A stretch of 64,000 bases of DNA from Gammaproteobacteria bacterium (GCA_030829985.1 JAURNW010000019.1:1-64000), one strand, 5' to 3'. Positions 7,685-17,551 are shown, counted from the stretch's first letter. The notes: generated by a model from the sequence alone, not told the origin. Made by a program: numbers and translations.

Positions 7685-8482
7685 TCATTGTTGCGTATCA
7701 AAAGAACGATAAGCCATAACGATTAAAACCAGGCCTGCAAGTATCATGGGGATGGATAATATTTGTCCTATCGTTAGCCAGTCAAATGCAAGATAACCTA
7801 TATGTGCATCCGGTAATCGTACAAATTCTACTGCAAACCTGAAGCTGCCATAACCCAACAAGAATAAACCTGATATGGCTCTCACCGGCCTTGGTCTGGC
7901 CGAAAACAACCAAAGTATTATGAATAAAACCAGTCCTTCCAAAAATGCTTCATACAACTGGGAAGGATGTCGGGGAATTCCTCCCGCTGCTTCTGCCGGA
8001 AAGATCATCGCCCAGGGCAAATCACTCGGCGCACCCCAGAGTTCACCATTGATAAAGTTACCAATGCGTCCAGAACCTAACCCAATAGGTACTACTGGAG
8101 CAATAAAATCAGTCACCTTGAAAAAAGGCTTATTAAATTTATGGCAAAAAAACCAGACCGCGACAAACACACCGATCAAGCCGCCATGAAATGACATACC
8201 GCCCTGTTGGATATAGAAAACCTCGATCGGGTGTTGCAGATAATAGGGCAAATTGTAAAAAATCACTGATCCCAAACGGCCACCAAGAATAATACCAAGC
8301 ATGGCATAGAATATAAGATCGGAGACTTGTTCCGAACTAAAATTCCATCGTGTTTGAGCGCCGCGATAACGCAACAAAACCCAGGCCGCCAGAATGCCTA
8401 CTACATAGCTAATGCCATACCAGTGTATTTTTAAAACACCAAGGTTTAATGCAACGGGATCAATATCAGGATAGGACATCAT
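7685..8482 (-). CDS. lgt: Prolipoprotein diacylglyceryl transferase
   Basis: Lgt attaches diacylglycerol from phosphatidylglycerol to the lipobox Cys of prolipoproteins, the first step of lipoprotein maturation in the inner membrane. The 265-residue protein has about seven hydrophobic segments, the essential MSFHGGLIGV segment, and the Lgt signature GSGRIGNFINGELWG. The start may be either of two adjacent ATG codons (MMSYPDIDP). Likely substrates in this window are the lipocalin (45 kb) and the GDSL hydrolase (62 kb). It heads the thyA-mlaC-folA run. Confidence 0.97.
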   Translation of the reverse strand: MMSYPDIDPVALNLGVLKIHWYGISYVVGILAAWVLLRYRGAQTRWNFSSEQVSDLIFYAMLGIILGGRLGSVIFYNLPYYLQHPIEVFYIQQGGMSFHGGLIGVFVAVWFFCHKFNKPFFKVTDFIAPVVPIGLGSGRIGNFINGELWGAPSDLPWAMIFPAEAAGGIPRHPSQLYEAFLEGLVLFIILWLFSARPRPVRAISGLFLLGYGSFRFAVEFVRLPDAHIGYLAFDWLTIGQILSIPMILAGLVLIVMAYRSFDTQQ

Positions 8483-8896
8483 AGTGAATTAATCTTATCA
8501 TACGGAAAAACCAAATAAGGAATCAGAATTACTCTCTTTTGAAGATGCTGTCGGGTTACTTGGTGTCATAATAATTTAAACACCAATTGTCTTGAAATAG
8601 TAGCTGTCTGCATGATTTACAAAATCTAATAATCAGCTAATCATAAACTGATAAAAAAATCAGAATTAATTCTGTCGAATTGCTTGATTTACGACTCTAA
8701 AACAAGAATGATATACGGCTGAATACGCTAAACATATTAATCAGTAACGACTGCTAGCCGTACTGCTTTCGATATAATTATTATAACGATACATAATAAT
8801 AAATTCTGATAATGCGGAAATTTAGCATATTTTAAATTTCGCATTTACATCAAATAGTTAATAACTTGAAATAAACAAATTTAGAGGGAAATACCA
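8483..8896. other. Intergenic region between lgt and pckG
   Basis: 414 bases between divergent genes, with no coding potential that I can support. It contains a perfect 14-bp palindrome CAGAATTAATTCTG at 8661-8674 and a larger inverted repeat at 8812-8844 described separately. An AGAGGG ribosome-binding site just before 8897 serves pckG. The region should hold promoters for both flanking genes, but no clear -35/-10 pair stands out. Confidence 0.6.
8812..8844 (+). promoter_or_regulatory. Inverted repeat upstream of pckG
   Basis: Arms ATGCGGAAATTTA (8812-8824) and TAAATTTCGCAT (8833-8844) pair over 12 bp with one bulged G, separated by 8 bases. It ends 52 bases before the pckG ATG. It could be an operator overlapping the promoter or a stem in the 5' leader; no regulator can be named. 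Confidence 0.4.
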
Positions 8897-10702
8897 ATGG
8901 CAACAGCAAATAAAAACCTGCTGACCTGGGTCGATGATATGGCCGCTTTATGTCAGCCGGAAAATATTGTCTGGTGCGACGGTTCCAAGGAAGAATGGAG
9001 TAATATGTGGGACATTCTGGTTAAAAGCGGTACCGCTAAAAAACTGGATGAACATAAACGCCCCAATAGCTACTATATCCGCTCCGTTCCAGCCGACGTA
9101 GCGCGGGTCGAAGACCGCACCTATATCTGTTCTGAAAAAGAAGAAGATGCAGGCCCAACTAATAACTGGTGTGAACCAGCTAAAATGCGAACTACCCTGA
9201 AAGCGCTATTCAGTGGTTGTATGAAAGGCCGCACTTTGTACGTCATCCCGTTTAGCATGGGGCCAATCGGTTCCAAGATTGCCCAGATTGGTGTACAAAT
9301 TACCGATTCACCCTATGTCGTCACCAATATGCATATTATGGCGCGTGTTGGCGATAAGGTACTGGATGTTTTAGGTGCAGACGGTGATTTCGTGCCTTGT
9401 GTTCATTCTGTGGGTGTACCACTGGCAGCGGGTGATAAAGATGCGCCTTGGCCATGTAACCCAGATAACCGTTACATTGTTCATTATCCGGAAACACGGG
9501 AAATCTGGTCATTTGGTTCTGGCTATGGCGGCAACGCCCTGCTCGGTAAAAAATGTTTTGCCCTGCGCATTGCCTCAACTATGGCACGTGATGAAGGCTG
9601 GATGGCGGAGCACATGCTTATCCTCAAGCTTACCAATCCGGAAGGTGCGGTTAAATACGTCGCCGGTGCTTTTCCAAGCGCCTGTGGCAAAACTAATCTG
9701 GCCATGTTGACACCAACAATCCCGGGCTGGAAAGTCGAAACCATCGGCGATGATATCTGCTGGATGAAGTTTGGTGATGATGGCCAACTCTATGCGATAA
9801 ATCCCGAAGCTGGTTTCTTTGGCGTTGCGCCTGGCACAAGCATGCAGTCTAATGCTAACGCAATGCTGTCAATGACTGAAAATTCAATATTCACGAATGT
9901 TGCTGAAACCGATGATGGTGATGTCTGGTGGGAAGATATGACGGATGAGCCACCGGCACATTTAGTCGACTGGAAAGGTAAGGACTGGACTCCTGATAGC
10001 AATGCACCGGCAGCTCATCCAAATGCACGATTCACAGCACCCGCCGCACAATGCCCGGTGATTGCCGATGAATGGGAAGATCCGAAAGGTGTGCCAATCA
10101 GCGCCATCCTGTTTGGTGGTCGTCGTGCAACGGTTGTACCACTGGTCACTGAAGCATTGAACTGGAAACACGGTACTTTTATCGGCACTATCATCGCCTC
10201 CGAAATGACTGCCGCAGCGTTTGGCAAAATCGGTAAATTGCGTCGCGACCCGATGGCAATGTTACCCTTTTGTGGATACAACATGGCCGACTACTGGAAT
10301 CATTGGTTAGAGATAGGCCAAAAAGAAGGCGCAAAGTTACCAAAGATTTTCTATGTAAACTGGTTTCGTAAAAATGACAAAGGCAAATTCATGTGGCCCG
10401 GTTTTGGTGAAAACAGTCGTGTCTTAAAGTGGGTGTTCGAACGTTGTACCGGCAAAGCCAAAGCAATCGATACAGCAATAGGTAAAATGCCTACATTGGA
10501 TGGACTTGATTTAGAAGGTCTGGAAATGGATGAAGTCGATAAAGCCAACCTGTTGCGGGTCGATACGGATGGCTGGTTACAAGAACTGCCTGGCATTGAA
10601 AAGTACTATGCACGTTTTGGTAACCATTTACCAAAGGAACTAACAAAGCAGGTTGAAGATCTCAGACGAAGACTGGAATCGGCAAAAAAAGCAGTTGCCT
10701 AG
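8897..10702 (+). CDS. pckG: Phosphoenolpyruvate carboxykinase (GTP)
   Basis: PckG converts oxaloacetate and GTP to PEP, GDP and CO2, the entry step of gluconeogenesis. The 601 residues match the GTP-dependent family: [12 protein letters not shown] near the N terminus, the kinase loop [12 protein letters not shown] near residue 257, metal and substrate segments [12 protein letters not shown] and [15 protein letters not shown], and the nucleotide-site [14 protein letters not shown] near the end. Many gammaproteobacteria instead have the unrelated-in-length ATP enzyme PckA. A good AGAGGG ribosome-binding site precedes the ATG and a strong terminator follows. With malate synthase G nearby it suggests growth on C2/C4 acids. 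Confidence 0.97.
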   Translation: MATANKNLLTWVDDMAALCQPENIVWCDGSKEEWSNMWDILVKSGTAKKLDEHKRPNSYYIRSVPADVARVEDRTYICSEKEEDAGPTNNWCEPAKMRTTLKALFSGCMKGRTLYVIPFSMGPIGSKIAQIGVQITDSPYVVTNMHIMARVGDKVLDVLGADGDFVPCVHSVGVPLAAGDKDAPWPCNPDNRYIVHYPETREIWSFGSGYGGNALLGKKCFALRIASTMARDEGWMAEHMLILKLTNPEGAVKYVAGAFPSACGKTNLAMLTPTIPGWKVETIGDDICWMKFGDDGQLYAINPEAGFFGVAPGTSMQSNANAMLSMTENSIFTNVAETDDGDVWWEDMTDEPPAHLVDWKGKDWTPDSNAPAAHPNARFTAPAAQCPVIADEWEDPKGVPISAILFGGRRATVVPLVTEALNWKHGTFIGTIIASEMTAAAFGKIGKLRRDPMAMLPFCGYNMADYWNHWLEIGQKEGAKLPKIFYVNWFRKNDKGKFMWPGFGENSRVLKWVFERCTGKAKAIDTAIGKMPTLDGLDLEGLEMDEVDKANLLRVDTDGWLQELPGIEKYYARFGNHLPKELTKQVEDLRRRLESAKKAVA

Positions 10703-10720
10703 AACCTTCATGCACTTCCT

Positions 10721-10748
10721 AAAAAGCCCGTCAAGTGCGGGCTTTTTT
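10721..10748 (+). terminator. Rho-independent terminator after pckG
   Basis: Stem AAAAAGCCCG / CGGGCTTTTTT with a 7-base loop and a T-tract, 19 bases after the pckG stop. A textbook intrinsic terminator. Confidence 0.9.
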
Positions 10749-10911
10749 ATGTAAATGGATTTACTCTACGCCCTATGCACAGTTATAGAACCAGCAGAGA
10801 TATTTAGTCAATGAACGGGGTTCCTTGTAATGCCGTCAAAAGATCTCTGGAGCGAAGTCCTTAACCAAGAATAATAATTTAGAATTTTTTATTAAAATAT
10901 AGAGGGAAAAC

Positions 10912-11316
10912 ATGATAGAAATGACATTGGAAATAGCCGAGCGTATCGGCAAAGCGGCCTTGGCCAAGGCTGATGAAATGGGACGTCCAATGAGCGTATC
11001 CGTTGTCGACGAATCAGGCCGACTGGTTTATTTTTCACGTAGTGATGGCGCTGGTTTTTTTACCTTTGATACCTCGCGCGCAAAGGCTATGGCAGCCGCT
11101 TCGTTTAAACGATCGACGATGGAAATCACGGAAAATAAAGATGCCAATCCACTGCTGTGGTTTTCATTACCTAGTGTGGTTCCCGCTCAAGCCTTACCCA
11201 GCCCCGGCGGCGTACCGATACTGAAAGATGGAAATGTTATAGGTGGGCTTGGTTTAGGTGGTGGTTCGCCCGTAGAAGACCATGACTGCGCGCTAGCTGG
11301 TGCTGCCGCTGTCTAG
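10912..11316 (+). CDS. GlcG/HbpS-family (DUF336) protein
   Basis: 134 residues of the GlcG/HbpS fold, a small domain found in a Streptomyces haem-binding protein and in glycolate-operon GlcG; the bacterial function is unclear. Characteristic segments are SVSVVDESGRLVYFSRSDGA, DTSRAKAMAAASF and the glycine-rich end GGVPILKDGNVIGGLGLGGGSPVEDHDCA. AGAGGG precedes the ATG. It stands alone between pckG and serB. Proximity to malate synthase G (glcB) about 4 kb away is suggestive of the glc link but not adjacent. Confidence 0.85.
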   Translation: MIEMTLEIAERIGKAALAKADEMGRPMSVSVVDESGRLVYFSRSDGAGFFTFDTSRAKAMAAASFKRSTMEITENKDANPLLWFSLPSVVPAQALPSPGGVPILKDGNVIGGLGLGGGSPVEDHDCALAGAAAV

Positions 11317-11329
11317 TTCATAGTTTCAA

Positions 11330-11357
11330 ATGGGAATTGCTATTCAGCAATTCCCAT
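11330..11357. terminator. Bidirectional hairpin overlapping the serB stop codon
   Basis: Perfect 12-bp inverted repeat ATGGGAATTGCT / AGCAATTCCCAT with a 4-base loop between the convergent GlcG-like gene and serB. The serB stop codon (11340-11342) and its last codons lie inside the stem, so coding and probable terminator/3'-end functions overlap. T-runs are absent, so it may act mainly as an mRNA end stabiliser. Confidence 0.6.
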
Positions 11358-12266
11358 CATCAGTAATATAGAAATCAGATTACTATAATTGACTTGATAC
11401 GGTGTGCCTGAACGCACAAGTGGCTTAGCCTCAAATCCGACCCCGATACCCGCGGCTTGCAGCATGGGCAAATCATTCGCACCATCACCCACAGCACAAG
11501 CTAGTTCAACACTAATGCCTGATTGCGAACATTCTTCCTGCAATACATTCAGTTTTGTTTCGGCATCCACAATCGGTTCTATTACTTTGCCCGTTAAGTT
11601 GCCATTTGCTATTTCGATCTTGTTACACACATAGCGATCAAAACCCAATTTGTCCGCCACAAATTTTACAACGGGCTCAAACCCACCACTAACCAATACC
11701 GTGCGTATCCCGTGTTTGCGTGCGCGGTTAATTAACAACTCGGCACCTTCATTAAACTTTACTGTTTCAGCTATTTCGGCAAAAACATTGCCTGAAATAC
11801 CTTCCAACAAACTAACGCGTTCATCCAGTGCTTTACGAAAGTCCAGTTCTCCTCGCATAGCCCTGGTTGTTATTTCACTAACTTGTGCACCGATGCCGAT
11901 AAATTTTGCAATATCATCCAGCGTTTCAGTTTGAACAATGGTGCTATCCATATCGCAAATCAAAAGTTTTTTCTCGCGCCCCTCAAGCGGCAAAACAAAA
12001 CAGTCGAAATCATGTCCCGCTTCTAATAGTTCTATGAATACTTTCCAGGCAACTTTTGTTGTAGTTGTAATAAAGAACTCAGTCGCATTGTTATCAGACA
12101 TTGCATTGATTGAATCAATACTGATTTTGTTTTTATATAAACACCGTTGAGCAATATCAATTCCATTTTCTAATTCTGAAACCAGGACGACAACAAACTC
12201 CATTTGTTTATCGTCTGATTCTTTTAGTAACCAGTAGGGCTCAGGAAATGACTTCTCGTCATTCAT
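11340..12266 (-). CDS. serB: Phosphoserine phosphatase
   Basis: SerB removes the phosphate from O-phosphoserine, the final step of serine synthesis. The 308 residues comprise an N-terminal ACT-like regulatory part (about 1-95) and a HAD phosphatase domain with the nucleophile Asp in LLICDMDSTIVQTET, VLVSGGFEPVV, and the Mg-binding GDGANDLPML. Its ATG overlaps the serA stop by 4 bases (ATGA), so translation is coupled. It is the last gene of serC-serA-serB. Confidence 0.96.
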   Translation of the reverse strand: MNDEKSFPEPYWLLKESDDKQMEFVVVLVSELENGIDIAQRCLYKNKISIDSINAMSDNNATEFFITTTTKVAWKVFIELLEAGHDFDCFVLPLEGREKKLLICDMDSTIVQTETLDDIAKFIGIGAQVSEITTRAMRGELDFRKALDERVSLLEGISGNVFAEIAETVKFNEGAELLINRARKHGIRTVLVSGGFEPVVKFVADKLGFDRYVCNKIEIANGNLTGKVIEPIVDAETKLNVLQEECSQSGISVELACAVGDGANDLPMLQAAGIGVGFEAKPLVRSGTPYQVNYSNLISILLMMGIAE

Positions 12267-13858
12267 ATCGCAAGCGAATCAAAATGTAAGTATTGTGCAT
12301 CATGGATATGTTCTATCGCTCTTAATGCTTCAAGATCGGTTTGATTAATCGGTGCGTCTATCTCAAGTAATGAAATTGCATCACCTCGACTTTCCCTGCG
12401 ACCAAGATGCATATTAGCAATATTGATACCTCGGTCAGCAGCAAACAATCCTATGGCGCCGATCATGCCCGGCTCATCCTGATTGGTGATATAGAGCATG
12501 TGTTCGCCAAACTCGGATTCAAGCTTAATGCCTTTTATCTCAACCAACCTTGGGCGATTTTGTATCAGTGTGCCACACACATTACGTGTCTTGTCTTTCG
12601 TAATAATGCTAATTGTTACACGATTATGATAAACGTCTTCCAAATCTTCTTTGGCTTCAGTGATATGAATTCCACGATCTTTGGCGACATCACGTGCATT
12701 AACAACATTGATGTTTTCAAAGCGTGGCGACAAGACCGATTTAACCACCTGTGTGGTTAAGGGTTCAACATTCATCTTGGCAACATCACCACCATAGGTA
12801 ACGGTTATACCTTGAATGGCAGTATTGGTCAGCTGACCGGCAAAGGCACCCAAATAATTTACTAATTGTAAATAAGGGCTTAACTGACGGGCTTCTTCTG
12901 CTGACAGATTGGGCGCATTGAGTGCATTCTTAATCGAACCTTCCAACAGATAATCCGAAATCTGTTCAGCAATTTGTACCGCCACTTTCTCCTGTGCCTC
13001 GGTTGTCGATGCGCCCAGATGAGGGGTACAGATGACATTCTCCATCCCAAACAAAGGATTCTCCTTTGCTGGCTCTTCAAGATACACATCCAGTGCAGCA
13101 CCCATTAAATGACCACTCTCCAGAGCAACCTTTAAGGCCAATTCATCTACCAGACCACCACGGGCACAGTTGATCAATAATGCTCCTTTTTTCATTTTAT
13201 TGATCGCTGTTGCACTAATGATATTTTCTGTCTCTGGTGTTTTTGGTACGTGCAAAGAGACAACGTCAGAAGTAGTAAGCAATTTTTCCAGCTCCACTTT
13301 TTTAATGCCCAACGCATTGGCACGTTCTTCAGTCAGATAAGGATCGTAGGCCTGAACCTTAAGACCAAATCCAATCGCCTTTTGCGCGACTATAGAACCA
13401 ATGTTCCCGGAACCAATAATCCCAAGCATTTTGCCGGTTAATTCAATACCCATATATTTGGACTTGGCCCAGGCCCCAGCATGAGTTGTTTGATTAGCCT
13501 GAGGGATATGACGTGCTAATGAGAACATCATTGCTAACGCATGTTCTGCAGTGGTAATGGCATTTCCCATAGGTGTATTCATTACGACGACACCTTTTGC
13601 GGTTGATGCAGGCACATCGACATTGTCGACACCAATCCCGGCACGACCAACTACTTTTAATCGGGTAGCAGCAGCTAGAACCGCTTCGGTGACGTTGGTT
13701 GCAGATCGTATGGCGAGGCCATCAAAATCAGGAATCATTGCCAATAGCTCTTGTTCGGTCATTTTGCCTGTTTGCACTACTTCAATTCCACGTTGTTCGA
13801 AGACACTCACAGCCTGACTCGACATAGGATCAGATATTAATACGCGTACTTTTGTCAT
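12263..13858 (-). CDS. serA: D-3-phosphoglycerate dehydrogenase (long form with ACT domain)
   Basis: SerA oxidises 3-phosphoglycerate to 3-phosphohydroxypyruvate with NAD+. It is the long, 531-residue type: substrate and Rossmann domains (GIIGSGNIGSIVAQKA; catalytic ARGGLVDE, EEPA and CTPHLGAST), then an intervening regulatory domain (about 315-450), and a C-terminal ACT domain (MLYITNQDEPGMIGAIG) that usually mediates serine inhibition. E. coli has a shorter form. The start overlaps the serC stop by one base (TAATG) and the stop overlaps serB, giving a tightly coupled pathway operon. Confidence 0.97.
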   Translation of the reverse strand: MTKVRVLISDPMSSQAVSVFEQRGIEVVQTGKMTEQELLAMIPDFDGLAIRSATNVTEAVLAAATRLKVVGRAGIGVDNVDVPASTAKGVVVMNTPMGNAITTAEHALAMMFSLARHIPQANQTTHAGAWAKSKYMGIELTGKMLGIIGSGNIGSIVAQKAIGFGLKVQAYDPYLTEERANALGIKKVELEKLLTTSDVVSLHVPKTPETENIISATAINKMKKGALLINCARGGLVDELALKVALESGHLMGAALDVYLEEPAKENPLFGMENVICTPHLGASTTEAQEKVAVQIAEQISDYLLEGSIKNALNAPNLSAEEARQLSPYLQLVNYLGAFAGQLTNTAIQGITVTYGGDVAKMNVEPLTTQVVKSVLSPRFENINVVNARDVAKDRGIHITEAKEDLEDVYHNRVTISIITKDKTRNVCGTLIQNRPRLVEIKGIKLESEFGEHMLYITNQDEPGMIGAIGLFAADRGINIANMHLGRRESRGDAISLLEIDAPINQTDLEALRAIEHIHDAQYLHFDSLAI

Positions 13859-15054
13859 TATGCTATTTCCTTAGCGCTATCTGCGCTTAACCAACTTTGA
13901 TAAGCCCAATCCAGCCAGGGCATTAATTTTTTGAGATCATCCGCTTCGATGGTGGCGCCGCCCCAAATACGAAAGCCGGGAGGTGCACTGCGATAAGCTT
14001 CTATGTCGAAGGCAACACCCTCTTGCTCTAAAGATTTACACATCGTCTTAATCGCCTTTTGCTGATCTTCGATAGATAGACTTGTGAAAGTTTCCGCCAC
14101 AATTTTCAAACACATTGAAGTCGTTGATCGTACTTCAGGATCATCCGGCAACCATGCTATCCAATCTGATCTAGAGACCCATTGATTCAAGACTTCGAAG
14201 TTATCGTCACAACGTTTTATTAATGCAGACAAACCACCAATTGAATTGGCCCAGTCCAATGCGGAATGCAGGTCTTCAAGCGCTAGCATGCTTGGCGTGT
14301 TGATCGTTGCCCCTTTAAAGATGGCGTCATCCACCTTACCCTTTTTAGTAAGACGAAATATTTTTGGTAAGGGACGTTCAGGTTTGTAATTTTCCAGACG
14401 TTCAATCGCGCTTGGACTTAAAGCCAACATACCAAAGCCACCTTCACTGCCAAGCACTTTCTGCCATGACCAGGTCACAACATCCAGTTTTTCATATTCG
14501 AGATCCATAGCGAATGCTGCAGACGTTGCATCACAAAAGACAATACCTTCGCGGGAGGGTGAAATCCAATTCATATGCGGAACACGCACACCACTGGTTG
14601 TACCGTTGTGGACAAAAACCGTATCACGATCTGGTTTTGCCAGACTTAAATCCGGTAAATCACCATAATCAGATTGATAGATATTGAGATCATCAAGTTT
14701 TAGTTGTGCTTGTATATCATTCGCCCAATCACTGGAGAAACTTTCCCAGACGAATACATCAACACCGCGTTGTCCCAACATGGACCATAAAGCCAGTTCA
14801 AAAGCGCCAGTGTCAGATGCTGGCACAATAGCGAGTTGCCAATCTTCAGGGAGGCCAAGTAATTCAGCCGAACGATTGATCGCTTCTGCTAGACGAGATT
14901 TTGGGATAGCCGCACGATGACTACGACCCAGGTTATTCAGATTAAAGTTGGTAAGATCCCAACCAGGATGTTTCTTGCACGGCCCGGAAGAAAAACGAGC
15001 ATCTTTTGGCCGCACGGCAGGCTTTACACAAAGCCCATTGGTTTGTGTGTTCAT
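13858..15054 (-). CDS. serC: Phosphoserine aminotransferase, alphaproteobacterial/Methanosarcina type
   Basis: SerC transfers the amino group of glutamate to 3-phosphohydroxypyruvate using PLP. The 398-residue protein begins KPAVRPKDARFSSGPCKKHPGWD and has VHNGTTSGVRVPHMNW, FCDATSAAFAMD and the PLP lysine in SWQKVLGSEGGFGM. This pattern is that of the TIGR01365-type (serC_2) enzyme, common in Alphaproteobacteria and some archaea, rather than the E. coli-type SerC. With the long-form SerA next to it, the operon may have been acquired as a block. GAGGT precedes the ATG; a compact leader hairpin lies just upstream. Confidence 0.95.
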   Translation of the reverse strand: MNTQTNGLCVKPAVRPKDARFSSGPCKKHPGWDLTNFNLNNLGRSHRAAIPKSRLAEAINRSAELLGLPEDWQLAIVPASDTGAFELALWSMLGQRGVDVFVWESFSSDWANDIQAQLKLDDLNIYQSDYGDLPDLSLAKPDRDTVFVHNGTTSGVRVPHMNWISPSREGIVFCDATSAAFAMDLEYEKLDVVTWSWQKVLGSEGGFGMLALSPSAIERLENYKPERPLPKIFRLTKKGKVDDAIFKGATINTPSMLALEDLHSALDWANSIGGLSALIKRCDDNFEVLNQWVSRSDWIAWLPDDPEVRSTTSMCLKIVAETFTSLSIEDQQKAIKTMCKSLEQEGVAFDIEAYRSAPPGFRIWGGATIEADDLKKLMPWLDWAYQSWLSADSAKEIA

Positions 15055-15069
15055 ATTCTAACCTCTAAT

Positions 15070-15098
15070 TAGTCGACGGTTTGCTCCGTCACGCGCCG
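15070..15098 (-). promoter_or_regulatory. GC-rich leader hairpin just upstream of serC
   Basis: On the minus strand a GCCGGCGCGT segment is followed by GACGG-AGCAAA-CCGTC, a 5-bp stem with a 6-base loop at 15090-15075, ending about 20 bases before the serC ATG. It is the only GC-rich island in an AT-rich intergenic region. A conserved 'serC motif' RNA is known upstream of alphaproteobacterial serC; I cannot confirm a match by eye. It could control serC-serA-serB translation initiation. Confidence 0.35.
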
Positions 15099-15301
15099 GC
15101 AAGGTTACATTAAAAAAATAAAAATCCAAAATTAAATTTTAATTCATTTCGAAATTTCATCTGTCACAATCAAAGAAACCGCGTCAAAATAGATGACGTT
15201 TGATTTCGCTTTTAACTGTTTTCTGACAAGTAAGTTTGATATTGCGTTAGTGCTTTATTTCAATTAACCTGCTGCACTGCACAATCCTACTAAAATTCAA
15301 C

Positions 15302-17509
15302 ATGAGTGATGAAGAAACCATGAAAAAGAATGCTAGTAATATTAATTACTTAAAATTTGGTAAGCTCGAAATAGCTGAGACGCTTTATAATTTTGTAAAG
15401 GACGATGCTATCCCGAATACCGGCGTTGATACTGAACATTTCTGGAACTCATTGACAGATATTGTCAGTGATTTAGGTCCAAAAAATTCCGCCTTATTAA
15501 AAACCCGTGACGAACTTCAAGACAAGATCGATAACTGGCATAAAGAAAATCGTTCAAAGGGTCACGACCCCATCGCCTATAAGAAATTTTTAAAAGACAT
15601 TGGATATCTTGTTGAAGATATTGCTGACTTTAATATTTCAACTGAGAATGTTGATGATGAAATCGCAACAATACCCGGGCCGCAATTAGTTGTTCCCCTG
15701 GATAATGCACGCTATGTATTAAATGCTGTAAACGCACGCTGGGAAAGTTTATATGATGCGTTTTATTCAACCAACACCATCTCGGAAGCTAATGGCTGTA
15801 AACGAATAAAAAAATATAATCCTATTAGAGGTGACCGTGTTATCGAACGTGCACGTCACTTTCTGGATAGACATTTTGCGCTTGAGCGCGACACGCATAA
15901 ACATGTAACACAATACTTTATTAAAGATAATCAACTTGCTGTTGTTTTTGGTGACGGTACGGAAACGACTTTATTAAAACCGCAACAATTTGTGGGTTAC
16001 ACCGGTTCAGCAGAGAATCCTGACTCTGTATTACTCTGTCATCATAGCTTGCATTTAGAAATTAAGTTCGGTGATGGTCTCTTTATTGGCCGTCGTGATC
16101 ACGCCAATATATATGACGTTTTCGTTGAATCAGCAATAACAACAATTATGGATTGCGAAGACTCGGTTGCTTCAGTAGACACTAATGACAAATTACAAGT
16201 CTATAGTAACTGGCTCGGTTTGATGAAAGGCACGCTGGTGCGCACGCTTGTCAAAGATGACAAAACGATAGAACGTACCATGGAAGCAGACAAAGAATAC
16301 ATCGGTATCGATGGTAAGCCTGTGATTAAAAACGGTAGAAGCTTAATGCTGGTTAGAAATGTTGGGCATCATCTTTATACCGATATGGTTTTGTATGATG
16401 GTAAACCGGTTCCAGAAACAATGGTTGATTTAATGGTCACCTCACTCTGTGCTATTCATGATCTAAAAGGTAATACGCAGCTCCGTAACAGCAAAGCTGG
16501 TTCTGTCTATATCGTCAAACCTAAATTACATGGCCCCGAAGAGATTGCCTTTGCGAATGAATTATTTAATCGCGCTGAAGATGTGCTTGGTCTTGAACGT
16601 CACACCCTGAAGATGGGGATTATGGATGAAGAACGACGCACCTCGGTCAACCTTAAGGCCTGTATAAATGCTGTAAAAGAGCGGCTTGTTTTTATCAACA
16701 CCGGTTTCCTTGACCGAACAGGTGATGATATCCATACCAATATGGAAGCAGGCCCGGTTATACCAAAGGGCGAATTGAAAAAAGCGAAATGGTTGGAGGC
16801 GTATGAAGCCTCTAATGTGCAGATAGGTCTCGAATGTGGCCTTAAGGATAGCGCCCAGATCGGTAAAGGCATGTGGGCTATGCCTGAAGAAATGAACAAC
16901 ATGATGAAAACCAAGATTCAGCATCTGAAGGCCGGTGCGAATACATCATGGGTTCCCTCACCAACCGCAGCAGTATTACATTCTATTCATTATCATCGCT
17001 TGAATGTAAAAAGCCGACAAGTAGCACTGATGGCGACAAGCAAGATTCTGGTAGACGATATTTTAACCATTCCTCTCTTGGACAAAGATCGTAAGCTGTC
17101 AGCCAATGAAATACGACATGAACTGGAAAACAATGCACAAGGTATTCTTGGTTATGTATCACGCTGGGTAGGTCAGGGTGTAGGCTGTTCTAAAGTACCC
17201 GATATTAATGACGTGGCATTGATGGAAGATTGCGCCACATTACGAATATCAAGCCAACACATTGCCAACTGGTTACACCATGGCATAGTCAGTGAAGAAG
17301 AAGTACGTGTTGCAATGGAACGCATGGCAGTTATCGTCGATCGTCAAAATAGAAATGACAAAGACTATCAACCTATGGCGAGTGATTTTTCAAACAGTGT
17401 TCCTTTTAAAGCCGCAATGGATCTGGTTCTAAAAGGTCGTGAACAAGCCAATGGTTATACAGAATTTATACTGTATCAACGAAGACAAGAACAAAAAGCG
17501 TTAAATTAA
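15302..17509 (+). CDS. glcB: Malate synthase G
   Basis: GlcB condenses glyoxylate with acetyl-CoA to malate, allowing growth on C2 compounds or glycolate. The 735-residue monomeric G form is recognised by the IPGPQLVVPLDNARY segment, TIMDCEDSVASVD with Mg-binding acids, MGIMDEERRTSVNL, GKGMWAMPEEMNNM and SWVPSPTAAVLHSIHYH. No isocitrate lyase is present in the window. The first ATG has no obvious ribosome-binding site; ATG at 15320 (MKKNASN) is an alternative that would give a more usual N terminus. A palindromic terminator follows. Confidence 0.96.
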   Translation: MSDEETMKKNASNINYLKFGKLEIAETLYNFVKDDAIPNTGVDTEHFWNSLTDIVSDLGPKNSALLKTRDELQDKIDNWHKENRSKGHDPIAYKKFLKDIGYLVEDIADFNISTENVDDEIATIPGPQLVVPLDNARYVLNAVNARWESLYDAFYSTNTISEANGCKRIKKYNPIRGDRVIERARHFLDRHFALERDTHKHVTQYFIKDNQLAVVFGDGTETTLLKPQQFVGYTGSAENPDSVLLCHHSLHLEIKFGDGLFIGRRDHANIYDVFVESAITTIMDCEDSVASVDTNDKLQVYSNWLGLMKGTLVRTLVKDDKTIERTMEADKEYIGIDGKPVIKNGRSLMLVRNVGHHLYTDMVLYDGKPVPETMVDLMVTSLCAIHDLKGNTQLRNSKAGSVYIVKPKLHGPEEIAFANELFNRAEDVLGLERHTLKMGIMDEERRTSVNLKACINAVKERLVFINTGFLDRTGDDIHTNMEAGPVIPKGELKKAKWLEAYEASNVQIGLECGLKDSAQIGKGMWAMPEEMNNMMKTKIQHLKAGANTSWVPSPTAAVLHSIHYHRLNVKSRQVALMATSKILVDDILTIPLLDKDRKLSANEIRHELENNAQGILGYVSRWVGQGVGCSKVPDINDVALMEDCATLRISSQHIANWLHHGIVSEEEVRVAMERMAVIVDRQNRNDKDYQPMASDFSNSVPFKAAMDLVLKGREQANGYTEFILYQRRQEQKALN

Positions 17510-17523
17510 TTTAAAGTTTGAAC

Positions 17524-17547
17524 AATACCCCTGCATGCAGGGGTATT
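17524..17547. terminator. Shared bidirectional terminator, glcB / PfkB-family kinase
   Basis: A 24-base perfect palindrome, each half AATACCCCTGCA, between the convergent stops at 17509 and 17552, with A-rich DNA on one side and TTTATTT on the other. It can form the same stem in transcripts from either direction. Confidence 0.8.
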
Positions 17548-17551
17548 TTAT

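Noticed and set aside
9336..10596. Several antisense open frames inside pckG
   Set aside because: They are shadows of a strongly conserved gene on the other strand, and their sequences look random.
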